Below are positions 23,424 through 35,600 of a stretch of 64,000 nucleotides of DNA, piece by piece. The position numbers were made by a program, and so were the translations under genes. The stretch's first letter is position 1; every line of letters begins with the position of its first letter. Source of the stretch: Hypholoma sublateritium FD-334 SS-4 (Eukaryota > Basidiomycota > Agaricomycetes > Agaricales > Strophariaceae); assembly GCA_000827495.1 (NCBI GenBank), contig KN817539.1, positions 186,001 to 250,000 of the forward strand. The letters run 5' to 3'. Under the pieces are notes generated by a model. It saw only the letters and a program-made list of their open reading frames with translations, had not been told where the DNA came from and ran no database searches.

Positions 23424-26400
23424 TCATAGCTTTTCATCCGACTCTGTTATTCGGCTCTCGACTTTGGGCGTCTCTTGGCTTGCAGCCGACGCTTCTCTTT
23501 CGCTCTCGGTAGGCGCCGTGTCTGTTTCCGCCGCGTTGGCCGGGGACGGCACCTCCGCCTGCGGCTCCTTGAAGAACAAGCTTTCCTCCTCCTCGTACAC
23601 GCCCTGCCCAAGCACGATCTTCGGCTTCCCCTCCTGCCGGCGCTGCAGTTCCTTGTACAGCAGGCGCCCTTCGCGCGACACCTCACGGAACTTCTCGATG
23701 TGCGGGTCTGCGACGGTGAAGTTCGAGAGCTTGAATTCCTTCGTGTTGAGTGCCAGCTTCGGGTTGTACGACAGGTTCTCCCAGTACGCGCGCGCGTCCT
23801 GCAGCGCGACCGTCGCGGGGAGCACGAGCGGGCGCGCCTTGCGCGCCTCCGTCGTCTGCAGGCGGTGCATGAGCACGTCGAGCGGGAGCGCGGCCTTGCA
23901 GATCTTGTACTCCATTTCCCCTAGGAATCACGCGTCAGGCGGCGGCGAAAGGAGAAAGAGACGGAACGTACATTTTTGGCTGGTGGACTTGAGCACCTCG
24001 TGCGCCTTTGCGGGCTCGCCGTCCAGCGTGTGCGAGAGCTCGACCACGAGCTGCGTCACCGGCCTCTTGCCCTCGCCAATCCACTCCGCAGGGCGCACAA
24101 ACACGTCCAACGTCTTCCCAGGCGGGCGGGTCTCGAACATGCATTCAACGGTCTGCAAAATATGTGTTAGTTCAGACGGCGCAAATCGAACGCACGTTCC
24201 AAACATACCTCTTCAGGGTAGCATGCAGTTGCCTGCTCCAGCACCGCCTCAAGGAGGCTGACCGACTTGTTGAACACCTTCGCCCCAATACCCGGGACGG
24301 GTCCGTATATCCGCTCGTCCATCTCGTCGAGCGAGATGTACTGGAACCCGAATATGCGCTCTGTGTTGTGATACGCGACCATCACACCATCCATGTTCCC
24401 AATGCGCACTTGCACGCTTTATTCCGAGTCCCAGTAAGCGCCCATTCCACATTACACAAAGCAGGCAAACACACCTATACTTCAAGAACCCCGACCGGAT
24501 CAAGTCATAGTACTCGCGCTCGAAGCTCTCCATGATGCCGTACTGGCTCTTGATTTGATAACCAGAGTTCTCCTCGTAGTTAAGGATGTCCATGCGGATC
24601 GGCAGGACCGCGCGCGTTTTGATGTCAAACACACCGGTACCCGGGAGCCTGGCGTCGTGGCAATCGAGCTGCGAGCGCATGACGAACTTGTCCGACTGCA
24701 GATGCGATGAGCGTCAATGTTAGAGAAAAAGGGCGTCGAAACCTACTTTTGCAAAGCGGTACGCTTCCCTCATCGGTTTTTCATCGCTCTTTGTTGTGGG
24801 TTGCGAATCATCGCGGAGGGTCTTGTTGAACTCCGCTGGCGTTTTGGTCAAAAAGTTTTCCAAGAGGGTTCCCTGTGCGTTGGTGAGCGACAAATTCCAG
24901 AACCTATGCCAATTGTGCATACCAGCCATGTTAGCACGTTCTTGTCAGGGTCATCGTATTCCCCACTGAGCGCGTCAATAGCGTAGACACCGTCTTTGTA
25001 GTTTAGCTTCACAGCTGCTGGCATTCTTTGTCCGGAGGTGAATTTCGGGTTCTAGGTTATGTTAACTTCATTCTGGCTATGAAAATGACGGTGTTTACCT
25101 CCAGCAGGAAATGTTGGCTTAGCGTCGTGAGCTCTACCTCTTTGTGATTTGAGATGAGGAAATAAATGTGGCTCAACATCCCCGATAGTGACGATGTAGA
25201 ACCAACAAACTTCTTTCCCTCGCGGACTGCAAGTGCACGTAGATCCTGAGCAATGTATCAGTTTGGCCTATGCTACGAGCAAAAGCACACATTCACTGAC
25301 GTCGTCTCGGGAGCTGCTAACGAATCCTGTAAGTTTTTCGAAGGCGAAGTCGTTGACCTTTGGGATCCGTTCGAGCCAAGGCGTGAAGTTGTACACATTT
25401 GACCGTGGGTCCTGCAACCAATGTACTCCCGGGCTAAAAATTAACGTCAGGTTACGTCGCCGCATTTGCTCCAGCGTACGCACTTGAACAGGACCCTATC
25501 TAACCCATGCGCCAACTGCGACACTGGCAAGTGTTCTGATATTGGAGCAACATCTATCGGCTCCGTGAGCAGTGCGTCTCGCAACTAGCATTGTCAAATC
25601 CTCCTACCAGTCAACGCAGCCCCATCCGCACCGATAGTCCCCTCCTCGATCGTATCTGAAGGCGTCAGGTGGGGCGGTGCCGTCTTCGCACTCGGATCCG
25701 ACGAATCCTCTACATTACATACGTCAACAGCCGACGACATCTCAACCAGTAAAAGCACGCACTCAGCTTGTCCGCCCAGTCCTCCGGCGCAAATCCTGGG
25801 CCCAGCTCCTGCTCCTTGCCCTTCCCCGCAACCCTGGACGCATACTCCCACGAAGGCACGAGCTTGATCCCCTCCCCATGCGTCGGCCGTCGAGGGGCGG
25901 TCCTTTCCGCGATACTCTCCGCTGCGCGGGGCAACACCGTCACTTTCGGCGAGCGCCAGCTTGGCGCCAGCCAACTTGGCTGCACCACCGCAACGTGGTC
26001 CTTCCGCACAGCTGCTCTCTGCACGGCGTGTTTATCTGGCGCGGTGCCCTTCGGGCCCTTGTACGGGCCCTTTGCCTTTTGCGGCGCGTTTGATGGGCGC
26101 GGTGGCTGCTTCGCCCCTGCAGCCTTTCGCGCTGCGCGGATGTTGACCGGTGTCGTGGGGTACGGGACGGGTAGCTTCGGGAGCGCCACGCGCGGGCGCT
26201 CCTTGTTCTTCACCGCCTTATGCAGGCGAGCGGCGAGCGACGGGGGCGCGGGGGCGGGCTTCGCGGGGGGCGGGTGCGGGCGCGCATGCTCTGTCGCATA
26301 TGAGCGTCGTGCGCCGGATGGAACAGCGAGGAGCGGGTGCTTAGCGACGGAGAAACATCGTGAGGAAGAGGCCAGCCTGTTGAGAGAGGCGCCGGTGCTC

Positions 26401-26465
26401 ATGGAACCTGCGGTGTTGCTGGAACGTTTGAAATTTACAGCAGGTGAAGAAGCGCCAAAATACAT
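23424..26465 (-). CDS. Pet127-like mitochondrial RNA processing factor
   Basis: Mitochondrial membrane-associated protein that, in yeast, stimulates 5' processing and turnover of mitochondrial mRNAs. Starting at 26465, the first 60 residues (MYFGASSPAVNFKRSSNTAG, then RLASSSRCFSVAKHP) form a clear mitochondrial presequence, followed by a basic Pro-rich linker. Conserved Pet127 blocks follow over many exons: FSPGVHWLQDPRSNVYNFTP (25400s), FAFEKLTGF, a segment ending LSGEYDDPDKNVLT, SLTNAQGTLLENFLTKTPAE, RSQLDCHDARLPGTGVFDIK (24640s; the D...DxK pattern fits the PD-(D/E)xK fold proposed for the family), SQYGIMESFEREYYDLIRSG and GNMDGVMVAYHNTERIFGFQ. The acidic tail ends ITESDEKL. About ten introns are present. 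It is divergent from the ARL8 gene, with 147 bp between starts. Confidence 0.9.
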
Positions 26466-26612
26466 GGCACGTGGCGCTGTGACTCGGCCGGCTGCTGCCG
26501 GCCCAGCCTCCTTCCATTTTCGGTGCGTTATAGGTTATAGCAGGGCGGCAATTACGCATCATCGACCCGCCTCGGCACCGTGACTGGCAAGACACTGCTC
26601 CATACCCTCACC

Positions 26613-27758
26613 ATGCCCGGCGTCCTTGCCTCGATATTTCTGTGGATCAGCGGGTGCGTGCCCGCCGCCTTTTCTGCTTTCAGGCAGCCTCTGATGCAAG
26701 GTTTCGCAGTCTATTCTTCTCCAAACAGGCAGAAATAGCGGTCGTGGGCCTACAAGTGTGCCTGTCTCCCGCAGCTTGCATGTTACCGTCTCACACCGCC
26801 TTGCACTAGGCATCCGGGAAGACCTCATTCGTCAATGTCATCACGTCTGGCCAGGTCAGTGCTCACAGCTATTGCTCCGTGGGGCGCCTGCTGACCTCTC
26901 GTGCACCAGTGGAGCGAGGACGTCGTGCCAACCGTTGCGTTCAACTTCCGAAAGATACGCAAAGGGAACGTCACGATGAAAATATGGGATGTCGCAGGTC
27001 AGTCATCCAGCGCGTCTGTGTTACTTTCTGCGCGTACTTACACGTACCCACAGGCCAGCCAAAGTTCCGCTCGATGTGGGAACGGTATTGCAACGGAGTA
27101 GATGCTATCGTGTGAGCGCGCCCACCAGTTCGCAGTGTGTTTTCTAACTATCAGTAAATAGCTTCGTTGTGGACTCCGTCGACGTGAGTACGCTTCCACG
27201 TTATTTACTGTCTCCTTTGACACCGGCCATGTTTCATAGCAAGATAAATTCAATACCGCGCGCTTCGAGCTGCACCAGCTGCTGAGCCAACCCACACTTA
27301 CAGGAGTACCACTGCTAGTGGTGCGTATGCCCTTGTCAACTTGAGCTTCTTATCTTACGCAGCCGCAGCTTGGTAACAAAAATGATCTCGATGGACATGC
27401 TGCGGTCAAAGAAATCATCAAGAACATGTGCGTCTTGCCCTCCCATGGCCGCCAATTCGGATTGACTTTGAACAACACGCGTTTTCAGGCAATTAGATAA
27501 AATATCTGACCGTCCAGTATCCGTATGTCACCTTAGTTGCCCGTACAATACATTTACTAACCCGTTTATCGTGCAGTGCTATTCGGTATGGACATCCCTC
27601 CGTATGTATGGCCTGATATTAATCTCGCTCTCGTTCCAGTGTTCCATGAAAAGTCAGCATAACCTGTACGTTCTCTCCATTCGGCTTGGCTTCTGGTATC
27701 ATTAAAATATCTTCCTAGGGACATTGTCCTCCAGTGGCTTGCAGGCAGGAGTCACTAG
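26613..27758 (+). CDS. ARL8-family small GTPase
   Basis: Arf-like GTPase; animal ARL8 sits on lysosomes and directs their transport. Spliced exons read [14 protein letters not shown] (start 26613), [29 protein letters not shown] (P-loop GLQASGKT), [20 protein letters not shown] (switch I), [11 protein letters not shown] (DxxGQ), [47 protein letters not shown] (NKxD) and [13 protein letters not shown], stop 27756-27758. About nine introns are present, several with exons under 60 nt. The WERYC and VPTV-FN-RK signatures separate it from Arf1 and Sar1. Two substitutions stand out: Ala where ARL8 usually has Asn in the P-loop, and WDVAGQ instead of WDLGGQ. The N-terminus lacks the Arf Gly-2 myristoylation site, as in ARL8. 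Confidence 0.93.
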
Positions 27759-27976
27759 ACCACCCGGGAATCTCAAAAGCAATGCAATTCTGGCCCAAGA
27801 TGCACCAGAACATTCCACCGCACCTTACACCCATACCCTTGCGCACGACATCCGGCAAAGAGATGGATATTCCAGTTTGCCGCATTTATCACTAGACCAT
27901 GTAACTTGTATCATAGGGGGGTATTAATCTTGTATATCATTTTCGGCTTCCGTAGGTCATTGGATAGGACGTGAAT

Positions 27977-28357
27977 TTATCGGCGCTTTGCCATCTGCAC
28001 CGTCAGGTTGTCAATATACATCTGAAGAGTCTCATTCCCCGAGGCCAGTTTGTCGATATCTTTTTGTACTGTCTGGACTTTGCTCATCATGGCTGATATG
28101 GCGGGCGGTCATTTCATGTAATTGGGGTGAGGAGAGAATTTAGCATACCTCTCAAAGCTTCTTGGGACACCAATATTTCTCTGCAAAAAACAAAATAGGC
28201 AGTCAGTATATTAATTTCGGGGTTCTAGATGTCGTACGAACTTGATAACCTGCTCTTTCTTCAGGGTTTCTCGGACGAGCCCCAGGTCGCTGCCGCCCTC
28301 GCGTGGTGACACCACGCCCCACACGGCAGGCTGTTCGTCAAAATCATCGTAATCCAT
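27977..28357 (-). CDS. SCOCO-like short coiled-coil protein
   Basis: A small protein of about 87 residues assembled from three exons, starting at 28357 (MDYDDFDEQPAVWGVVSP). Exon joins give RETLKKEQVIK/EILVSQEALRA and MMSKVQTVQKDIDKLASGNE, then TLQMYIDNLTVQMAKRR and the stop at 27977-27979. The second half forms an amphipathic heptad coiled coil. The GNETLQMYIDNL segment resembles the SCOC/SCOCO family, whose human member binds Arl1 and Arl3 at the Golgi. Assignment rests on this short stretch, the coiled coil and the size, so it is moderate. It is convergent with the ARL8 gene and divergent from rpn13. Confidence 0.6.
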
Positions 28358-28387
28358 TGAAAGAGCGCCTTCGAAGTATACAGGTTA

Positions 28388-28413
28388 CAGGCCTTCAAAG
28401 TCCCGAAGGCCTG
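28388..28413. repeat. Inverted repeat in a divergent promoter
   Basis: CAGGCCTTC and GAAGGCCTG are perfect 9-bp arms around an 8-bp spacer. They lie 31 bp upstream of the SCOCO-like start in the 217-bp promoter shared with rpn13. This could be a dimer-binding site or a transcript hairpin; no known factor is assigned. Confidence 0.5.
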
Positions 28414-28574
28414 ATGCAAGGCAAGTACGGCGACGAGCGTTAAGCGTGAAATGGTCGAAAGGCGACCATCGTCAAGTCACAAGACGCGGCGGACTTTGAA
28501 TCCAGCACTGACGCGTCGCGCTCGAGCTCACTTCAATTCTGATTCAGGCAATACCTGCTGTACACACCTTCTAA

Positions 28575-29824
28575 ATGTCGATACCAAACGCCGAAATACT
28601 GCTTGCCTTCAAGGCCGGGCGGGCCTTCCGAAGAGAGGGCACGAACACCGTGGAGCCCAGCCCCACGAAGGGCGCCATTTACTTGACGAACGGGGAAGAC
28701 GGGCTGCTACACTTCATATGGAAGAATCGGGCCACGAACACCATCGAGGAGGTCAGTCGCGACACATGCCCTACCCCCATAACGCAGCTCTCAGTCCGCC
28801 TAATCCCTAGGATCTCATTCTCTTCCCTTTCGATGCCTCATTTGTCAAAGTCGCCCAATCGACGGGGCGCATCTATGTGCTCAAGTTCTCGTCTTCGAAC
28901 CAGCGCCACTTTGTGAGGCTTTGCTTATATCTCAGGTCGATAAAAACCTAATCTGTATCCAGTTCTGGATGCAGGTATACCACACACTAGTTCTTCCGTG
29001 GGATGATCATGTCCTCATGCACAGACGCTTGTAGGACGCATCGGATGCGCGCGACGAAGAGTTCAAGGCCAATGTCAACGGTCTATTGATGGACCCGGAA
29101 TTTGACATGCAGTGGAACATACCAATCACGTCCACAGAACCCCAAGCCTCAACTTCTGCAGCAGCCACGCAGGCCGTGCCCGCCGCGTACGTGCCCCCAC
29201 ATTCAATCGCCACATTATACTGAGCGCGTCGAACGTGCACCAGATCCGCGCCGGGTGGATCTTCCGGCTTCGCAGCGACCCCAGAACAACTCGCGACGCT
29301 CTCACAAATGCTAACCTCGATGTCCAGCCCCGCCTCAGCACCACCTGGTGCGGCTATTTTTGCACCTGCCTCGTCCGCACGCCCGTCTGCCCACTGACAC
29401 CTTCTCCGCAGAAGTATCGCTAAGCGACATCCTGACACCCGCAAATTTGGGGCCCCTCTTCGCGAGCCACCCCGAACTCGTACCGGCGCTGTTCCCCCAT
29501 CTCCCGCCCGATCTGCCGGTACCCCCGTCGGCGGAGGCCCTGCAGCAGATTATCCAGTCAGTCACCCCCCTCCGCACCGCATCGGTGCTGCCCGGTGTCT
29601 ATTTGGCTGACTGTACCCCATTTCTACGCTACTTCTTGCACAGTTCACCCCAGTTTAGAGCCGCCGTCGCGAACTTCGACCAGGCCCTGAGGACAGGGCT
29701 TCTGGGAGGTCTTGTCCGGAGCTTGGGTCTTCCCGAAGAAGCTGGGACGGGGGTCGGTCCCTTCCTGCGCGCAATCCAGGAGCAGGCGGACAGCGAAGGG
29801 GGTAACAGTATGGACACCGATTGA
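28575..29824 (+). CDS. rpn13: Rpn13/ADRM1 proteasomal ubiquitin receptor
   Basis: Ubiquitin receptor of the 26S proteasome lid and base. It starts at 28575 (MSIPNAEILLAFKAGRAFRR). The Pru (PH-like) domain spans about residues 5-115: VEPSPTKGAIYLTN, LLHFIWKNRATN, DLILFPFDASFVKV, GRIYVLKFSSSNQRHFFWMQ. A Ser/Ala/Pro-rich linker follows (TSAAATQAVPAA, LATLSQMLTSM). The C-terminal DEUBAD-type domain starts VSLSDILTPANLGPLFASHP and ends VGPFLRAIQEQADSEG with an acidic MDTD tail. Its presence suggests Uch37/UCHL5 recruitment, as known for ADRM1; yeast Rpn13 lacks it. About six introns are present. The ORF ends at 29824. Confidence 0.95.
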
Positions 29825-30472
29825 TTATTTCACTGTCTTGCATACACCCACTGGTTGTCCAATACTACCGTTCGGTTGCTTTCAGGTTGTTTTCTACCGG
29901 CCTTCAAGAAGAGTATTCTTGTCCTCGATTACGCCCCGCGCATATATCCATCTGGCAATTTTTACGCGTCCGCGTGTCGTGAGGCGAGCTCACTAATTGT
30001 ATGCGGCCTTCAAACTCTAAAGCAACGTCGACAAGAAGGACAAGAAGGACACGCACGTCAGATATGCTTTGTTCCCTGGAACGTGTTGATCTGGGTTAAG
30101 CTATAACCTCGTCTGCGATGATTGGCCTTGGAGCGAAGATCTAAGGGTACTACTGCATCCTTCTTTCTATTCCAACGCGATCGTATATGAAATTTTGAAC
30201 CACCCATGGGCAGCTGATGTTCCTTCCAGACGGACGCCCGCCTGCGGAAGAATCTGTGCAAATACAGGTTACAAATGGAGCAGATACATAAAGAACTTCG
30301 CATTAAAGACGAAAAATATGGTTATGTCACTATCAATCATAACTTATAAGTAGGTATGTACACCGACATGATAGAACGAACAGAAGATCTAAACGGACGA
30401 TGTGATAACAGAGAGAAACCGAACCGCTTGATAAGAGGCAAATGCCAGATAGCCCTGCATAATGTTAATGAA
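29825..30472. other. Convergent 3' spacer between rpn13 and nse2-like gene
   Basis: A 648-bp spacer. Minus-strand frames near 30058-30303 stay open in two registers but start and stop without recognisable domains or matching partner exons. No gene is called. Confidence 0.5.
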
Positions 30473-31766
30473 CTAGTCGACCACCTCGCCGTCGCTGTCC
30501 TGAGACGCTGCTGTCGCGACGTGACGCAAGTGTTTGATAACCTTCTTTTCCAGAGCCGAGTCGGGCAAACAGTCGTCGTGTCTGAACGTCTTGTTGCAGC
30601 CTGAGGCGGGGCACTTCAGGGGCCTAGTTCGGTTAACGAAATAGCCGTCGATAGAAGCTTTCGAAAAGCTGTGGTTACACACCCGTCTGAGAGAAAAGGT
30701 CAGGCAGGGAACAAATTTATGTGGGTATGGGAACTTACGACGTAACGGGATTGACCAGAGTCGTTAGACTGATTGGGCAGTTGTAGTTCTGGGTGACCCC
30801 GCCTATCTCGAGGTCGTCTTCGTCGTCAGAATCATCGCCGTCCTCTGTGGGATTGCGTCAACAACATTGTTATCATCCAAGAAAGCTGTCCATACCTCTG
30901 GGTATGAACTCGGTAAGAGGAGGCATTGGGTCTTCTGGATGATGCACCTCCTATACAACGTTGAATTATATCCTTCTTTCAAGCGTCGGTAAACTTACCC
31001 AGATGCTGCTCTGGAATTCACTATACCGCGGGTCCTTGAGATACTTCTGGCGCGAGGTTTTTCCGGCGTACTCGTCCATCAGCGTTTGTACACCCGATTC
31101 ATATATTGCTTCCGGCTCAACCTGCGAGGCATTAGAAGTGTCCATGACGCGCCGCAAAAATGTTAGGAACGCTTACCACAGCCTCTTCCTGCGCGATTCG
31201 CTGGTGGAGAAGGTCCAGAGACTTGGCGTGCACGCGCATTTCCGCGCAGACGTCGATGAATTCTTTCATGTCGCGGTCTAGGGACTGCAAATCCTGAAAA
31301 TACCCAAATGAGCAAGGGTCCCCAGGGCGTATGAAAACGCGCTTACTGCAGACGAAGTAATGTCCGGTTCGCCAGCCTCAGCCATGGCAATCGCCACGTC
31401 GCGGTAGATACTGTACTGCTGTCCAATCTGGTTCGCCATGGACTCCCAGTCCTGCGCGATGCCCTTGAGCTTGTGCAGGTCCGCCCTGCTCAACGGTTGG
31501 TCGGGGAAGTTGTCGACGTCGATCCTGTCGTCATCATCTTCATCCTCTTCCTCAACGGGAGCACCGCCATCCGGCGCGTCGTCATCGTCGTCGTTCGCCG
31601 CGGCCCGCTTTTTTCCTTTCTTTTCTTTTTTCACGCGCGGCGCGGGTTGGTCGTCATCGCTGACGTCGTCCGCGGGCCGCCTGGCCTGCGTGCGGCGGGC
31701 ATCTTCGATCTCCTCTGAGTTCTGGCGCCGTGAAAGGCGATGACGCGAGGTAGTGGGCACGGGCAT
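30473..31766 (-). CDS. Nse2/Mms21-like SUMO E3 ligase (SMC5/6 complex)
   Basis: SUMO ligase subunit of the SMC5/6 genome-stability complex. It starts at 31766 (MPVPTTSRHRLSRRQNSEEI) with a long acidic and basic disordered tail. Helical segments that would contact Smc5 follow (LHKLKGIAQDWESMANQIGQ, LQSLDRDMKEFIDVCAEMRV). The C-terminal SP-RING has NCPISLTTLVNPV, CNHSFSKASIDGYF and KCPASGCNKTF, giving the C/C-H-C/C zinc pattern of the Mms21 family. The end is VIKHLRHVATAASQDSDGEV at 30473. Four introns are present. It is divergent from mitochondrial uS12 with 167 bp between starts. Confidence 0.92.
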
Positions 31767-31933
31767 GGCGTCCGACGCGTTCTGTGGCGGTATAAGACAA
31801 CTGCTGAGCGCCGGGACTCATTTAGCTAGCGACGCGCTTTGGTTGTTTGGCGCAAGGGCGTGCCACCAAACAAAGACATTTCTGGCACTGGCGGTAGGCC
31901 CGTGCCCGCACTCCGCCGCTCACCAACCACCCA

Positions 31934-32548
31934 ATGCTTGCCTCACTTCGGGCTCTCGCACGCAGCGCCCCATTACGAGCCCCGCAGCTTGCGCGGCCTG
32001 TGGCACTCCCAAGCGCGCTCTCCGTCCTTGCGCAGGCTCGCTCCTTCCACGCGACGCCGACGGCGTTACGCACCATGAACCAGTCCATCCGCGCGAAACG
32101 GGTGCCCAAAAAGCACGTCAAGCCCCGCTCTCCGCTGCTGCAGACGTGCCCCCAGCGCAAGGGCGTCGTCACCCGCCTGATCATCGCCACGCCCAAGAAG
32201 CCCAACTCCGCCAAGCGAAAAGTCGCCCGTGTCAAGCTGTCGACCGGAAAAACTCTCATGGCATATATTCAGGGAGAGGGCCACAACCTGCAGGAGCATA
32301 GTGTTGTGCTTGTCAGGGGAGGGCGTACGAAGGATTTGCCCGGTGTGGGGTAAGCGTCGCGACTGGTCACGAAATATTCAATGCTTACATGTCCCAGTTA
32401 CAAGCTCGTTCGTGGCACTCTGGACTTTGCTGGTGTTGTCAACCGCGCTACGTCTCGCAGTAGATATGGGTATGTGCTAACTATATGCGTGCTTTTATGA
32501 TGATGCTAATAACCCAAGTGCAGTGTTAAGAAGCCCAAGAGGAAGTAG
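31934..32548 (+). CDS. Mitochondrial small-subunit ribosomal protein uS12m
   Basis: Decoding-centre protein of the mitochondrial ribosome. It starts at 31934 ([20 protein letters not shown]) with an Ala/Arg presequence ending near [11 protein letters not shown]. The uS12 body includes [51 protein letters not shown] and KDLPGVG. Introns then join [24 protein letters not shown] and VKKPKRK, stop 32546-32548. The [10 protein letters not shown] and [13 protein letters not shown] loops, where streptomycin-resistance changes map in bacterial S12, are intact. Confidence 0.96.
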
Positions 32549-32619
32549 ATTATATACATGACATTCATTGATTTATCCAGTTTACCCGAATTCACTAGAC
32601 AAAAAGATACGATTACCTC

Positions 32620-35600
32620 TCACTGCGTCAGGCTGACCAAATTACCCGTTTCTCGTAACTTCTCTTCCCTGCTTTTCTGTGTTCTGACGATTTTCTCGAT
32701 CTCCGCGTTTATAGCCCAACACCAGGCGTCGCGCTCAAGCATACTTCTCGTTTTGAAGATCAATACCTTATTCTTGGCGGATAAGCCAGGGACCGACCGA
32801 GCAGGTGTGGGCGCGGTCGTAGGGTCCTGATTGGCGTCAAACATCTGGGGCTGTGAACGATACCAAATCATGAACATCATGTCCTCCTCTCGGTCTTCTG
32901 TCTCAAGCCCATCCTGATATCGACGTGGCGCGGGCGCAGCATTTGGGTTGTACTGTCCTTTTGGGAGACATTGCTCGGCAAGAAGGCCTGAGTAAACATA
33001 TGCGTCCAACAAATTGAACTTCTTCCGCATGACCGGGTATATCGACGAGTTCCCGCTAATGCGGAAGCGCATCAAATGGCCAGCGACCAAGGTCAATTGG
33101 ACAAGCCTGTATAACAGATTGATAAGGTGGTTATGGAAGATTTTTGTTCGCTCACTTGAACTGTCCACGCAGGCCTTTCCTCATGTACAACCGACCGCAT
33201 TTTACCACTGGTTTACAGTCTTCCAAGATACACCAATTGTACAGGGATTCCATAGCCGGGAATGGCGACGATGACTCTGATACGATTTCCAGTGGACGCT
33301 CGTCGTCTTCGCAGTGAGCTCGCACTTGTGGAGTCAACCGAGGTCGCTGTGCTTGTGCTAGTTCTATCTCTTGCTGTGCATCCGTGCGATGTCGCTGTCT
33401 CCAGTACAATATGAGGGCCCGAAGCCGAACGATCCACTCAATGGCATCTCGACACGAATGCGCCTGGATGAAAAAAGTGGTCAATCACTATACCAGCAAT
33501 TATATCTTCCACTGACCTCGAAGCGGATTACGTGCCCTGTTTTCATCAACAACTCGAAGGACCGCCTCATCCGGCCCTTCGAACGGTCGTGGAGTTTTAT
33601 CAGCCCTCCTTCGCCACCAACGTCCGCTTCGTCCTCCTCCGTCGCCAGCTCCGCGCTCGTGAAGTGGGTAAGAAACGCGTCGTCGTCGCGGCCGGCCTGC
33701 TGGTCGTGCATATGTGGCGCCGTTGCGTGGAACGCCCGGCGCACAGCCACGATTGCACGCAGGTCCAGCGTCGCGGTAGCTCCCATAATCTGGTTCAGCC
33801 CACGGCGTATTTCCGCCTGCCGGAAGTGCTCAATCTCTCCGTCGAGGTTGTCCGCACCCATGGGGTTGAGGCCAGGCGGCATCGGCGGGCTGGCAGTGAA
33901 CGGGTTCAGGAAGTAGAGGCACCCATGGTGGACGGTGAGGTATACTGCCTGCTTGGTCTGGGAGTTCGGCCTGATTCGGTCCAAGTAGCCCTCCACGGAT
34001 GACGGCTCTTCGACACGCTCGCCGTTTTTTAGCCGCACATTGGAAGGCGAATGGGGCGCCATACGTATTTCTAAAGATGGCGGCTTTGAGGCCTGACAGG
34101 GAATGGCCACGTGTGAACGATAAGAGCAAGGTAGAAGTTCGGGGAAAAAGGACTAACCAACTGGCGTAGCGCTAGCCCACAAAGGACATGCCACCCCCTT
34201 GGTCTGCCTATTACATCGTTTTCAAGCCATATCCAGTCCAAATTGGCTGTGGAGCGCCAGGCGAGCTCCAACGAGTGGCCTTTTTTTAGTTGCTCGTCTA
34301 TTAGGTACTTCCAGTCTGGCACATTGTGAAGAGAATCCATGCAGATGTCGATGACGTTTTTCCGGGTGAAGATTGCATAAGAGTCAAACTGATTCTCAGC
34401 GTCGATTCCGGGAATATCGATTGTGACCTTGGTATCTAATCGCGGGTTATATACATCCAGTGCCGAAGGAATTCGCCCTCCCATCGAACGCCTGTACAAA
34501 GTTACATATCTTAGAACGAGAACCTGCGTCGAAGGTCTAGACGCGCGACTACGTACCATAATCTCCAGATCCAATCGTACGCTCTCGACCGGCTTTTGAC
34601 CTTGAATATGAATATATTGGTCCCTTCCTTTTCTCGACTGAAAGACCACCGAGATATTTCGGGAATTAGGGTTGTAGTAGTCGGTGCACACGTTACGCAG
34701 AACGTGAGATCGACAAACGAGAACAGTGACAACTTCGTTTTGGAAGATAGTAATGGAATGACATAGGACAAATGTTTATGACCCGACATCCACTCTTTCC
34801 CGGGAGTATTCTAGAATGAAAATAGAATGAGCCTCGTAGATTTATCTTGCAGAAGGTGTGAACTGACGTGGTCTTTGTATATCTCGATGCTATCCCTGCG
34901 CCAGGCGACGAGGAATTCTCCCCATGCCTCGTACTTCACATCGCGAGTAGTCCGATTTATTGCCTCGTCAAAATGTGTGATACCCTCCTCTTTGACATAA
35001 GTCACTCTCACGAGCATCCTATCTCTCCTCGAAGTCAGTAAACTTTAAAATAATAGTATGCAGAAAGGAAAATCACCTCGCAATACAACATCGTTCACAA
35101 TCAGATCTTCGAGCAAGCTTGCTGGTTGTTCTATCGACGGTTCTGTTGCAGCCGCGGTTGCTGCAAAGCTTGTGTTATCTAATGAGCTTTTTCGCCTCTG
35201 CAATACTTGTTCCGGGAGAGTAGGGTGGCTAGCTGACTCGGAGGAAGGATCGTTTTCCCTCAAGGGGGCTATCTCATAGTGAACCATTTTCCCTTTCCCT
35301 TTTGCATTCACTTCCACCGGCATATCGGACTGTGTACGAGGGATATCCGCCGGCGGCCTCGGTAGCTGCAAATTGGGCTGTGATTTTGACTTTGACCTTT
35401 GATCCTGATGGGATGGAGCCGTAGCTAGGAGCCCGGTTATCGAAGAGGCGGGGGTGGGCTCCTCGGCGACGTACTCGCTCCTGAATCCTTCGCTGTACAG
35501 CGGCGAGTCAAGTGCGGACTCATAATGGCTGACTTTGGACGATCCCGCTTCCGTGCGAGACGCGAAGGACCTAAATCCCGTCGATGATGCCGCGGACATG

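Noticed and set aside
30058..30303. Minus-strand frame of 81 codons in the rpn13/nse2 spacer, with a second open register
   Set aside because: No recognised family, no partner exons and no convincing start. Kept only as a spacer note.
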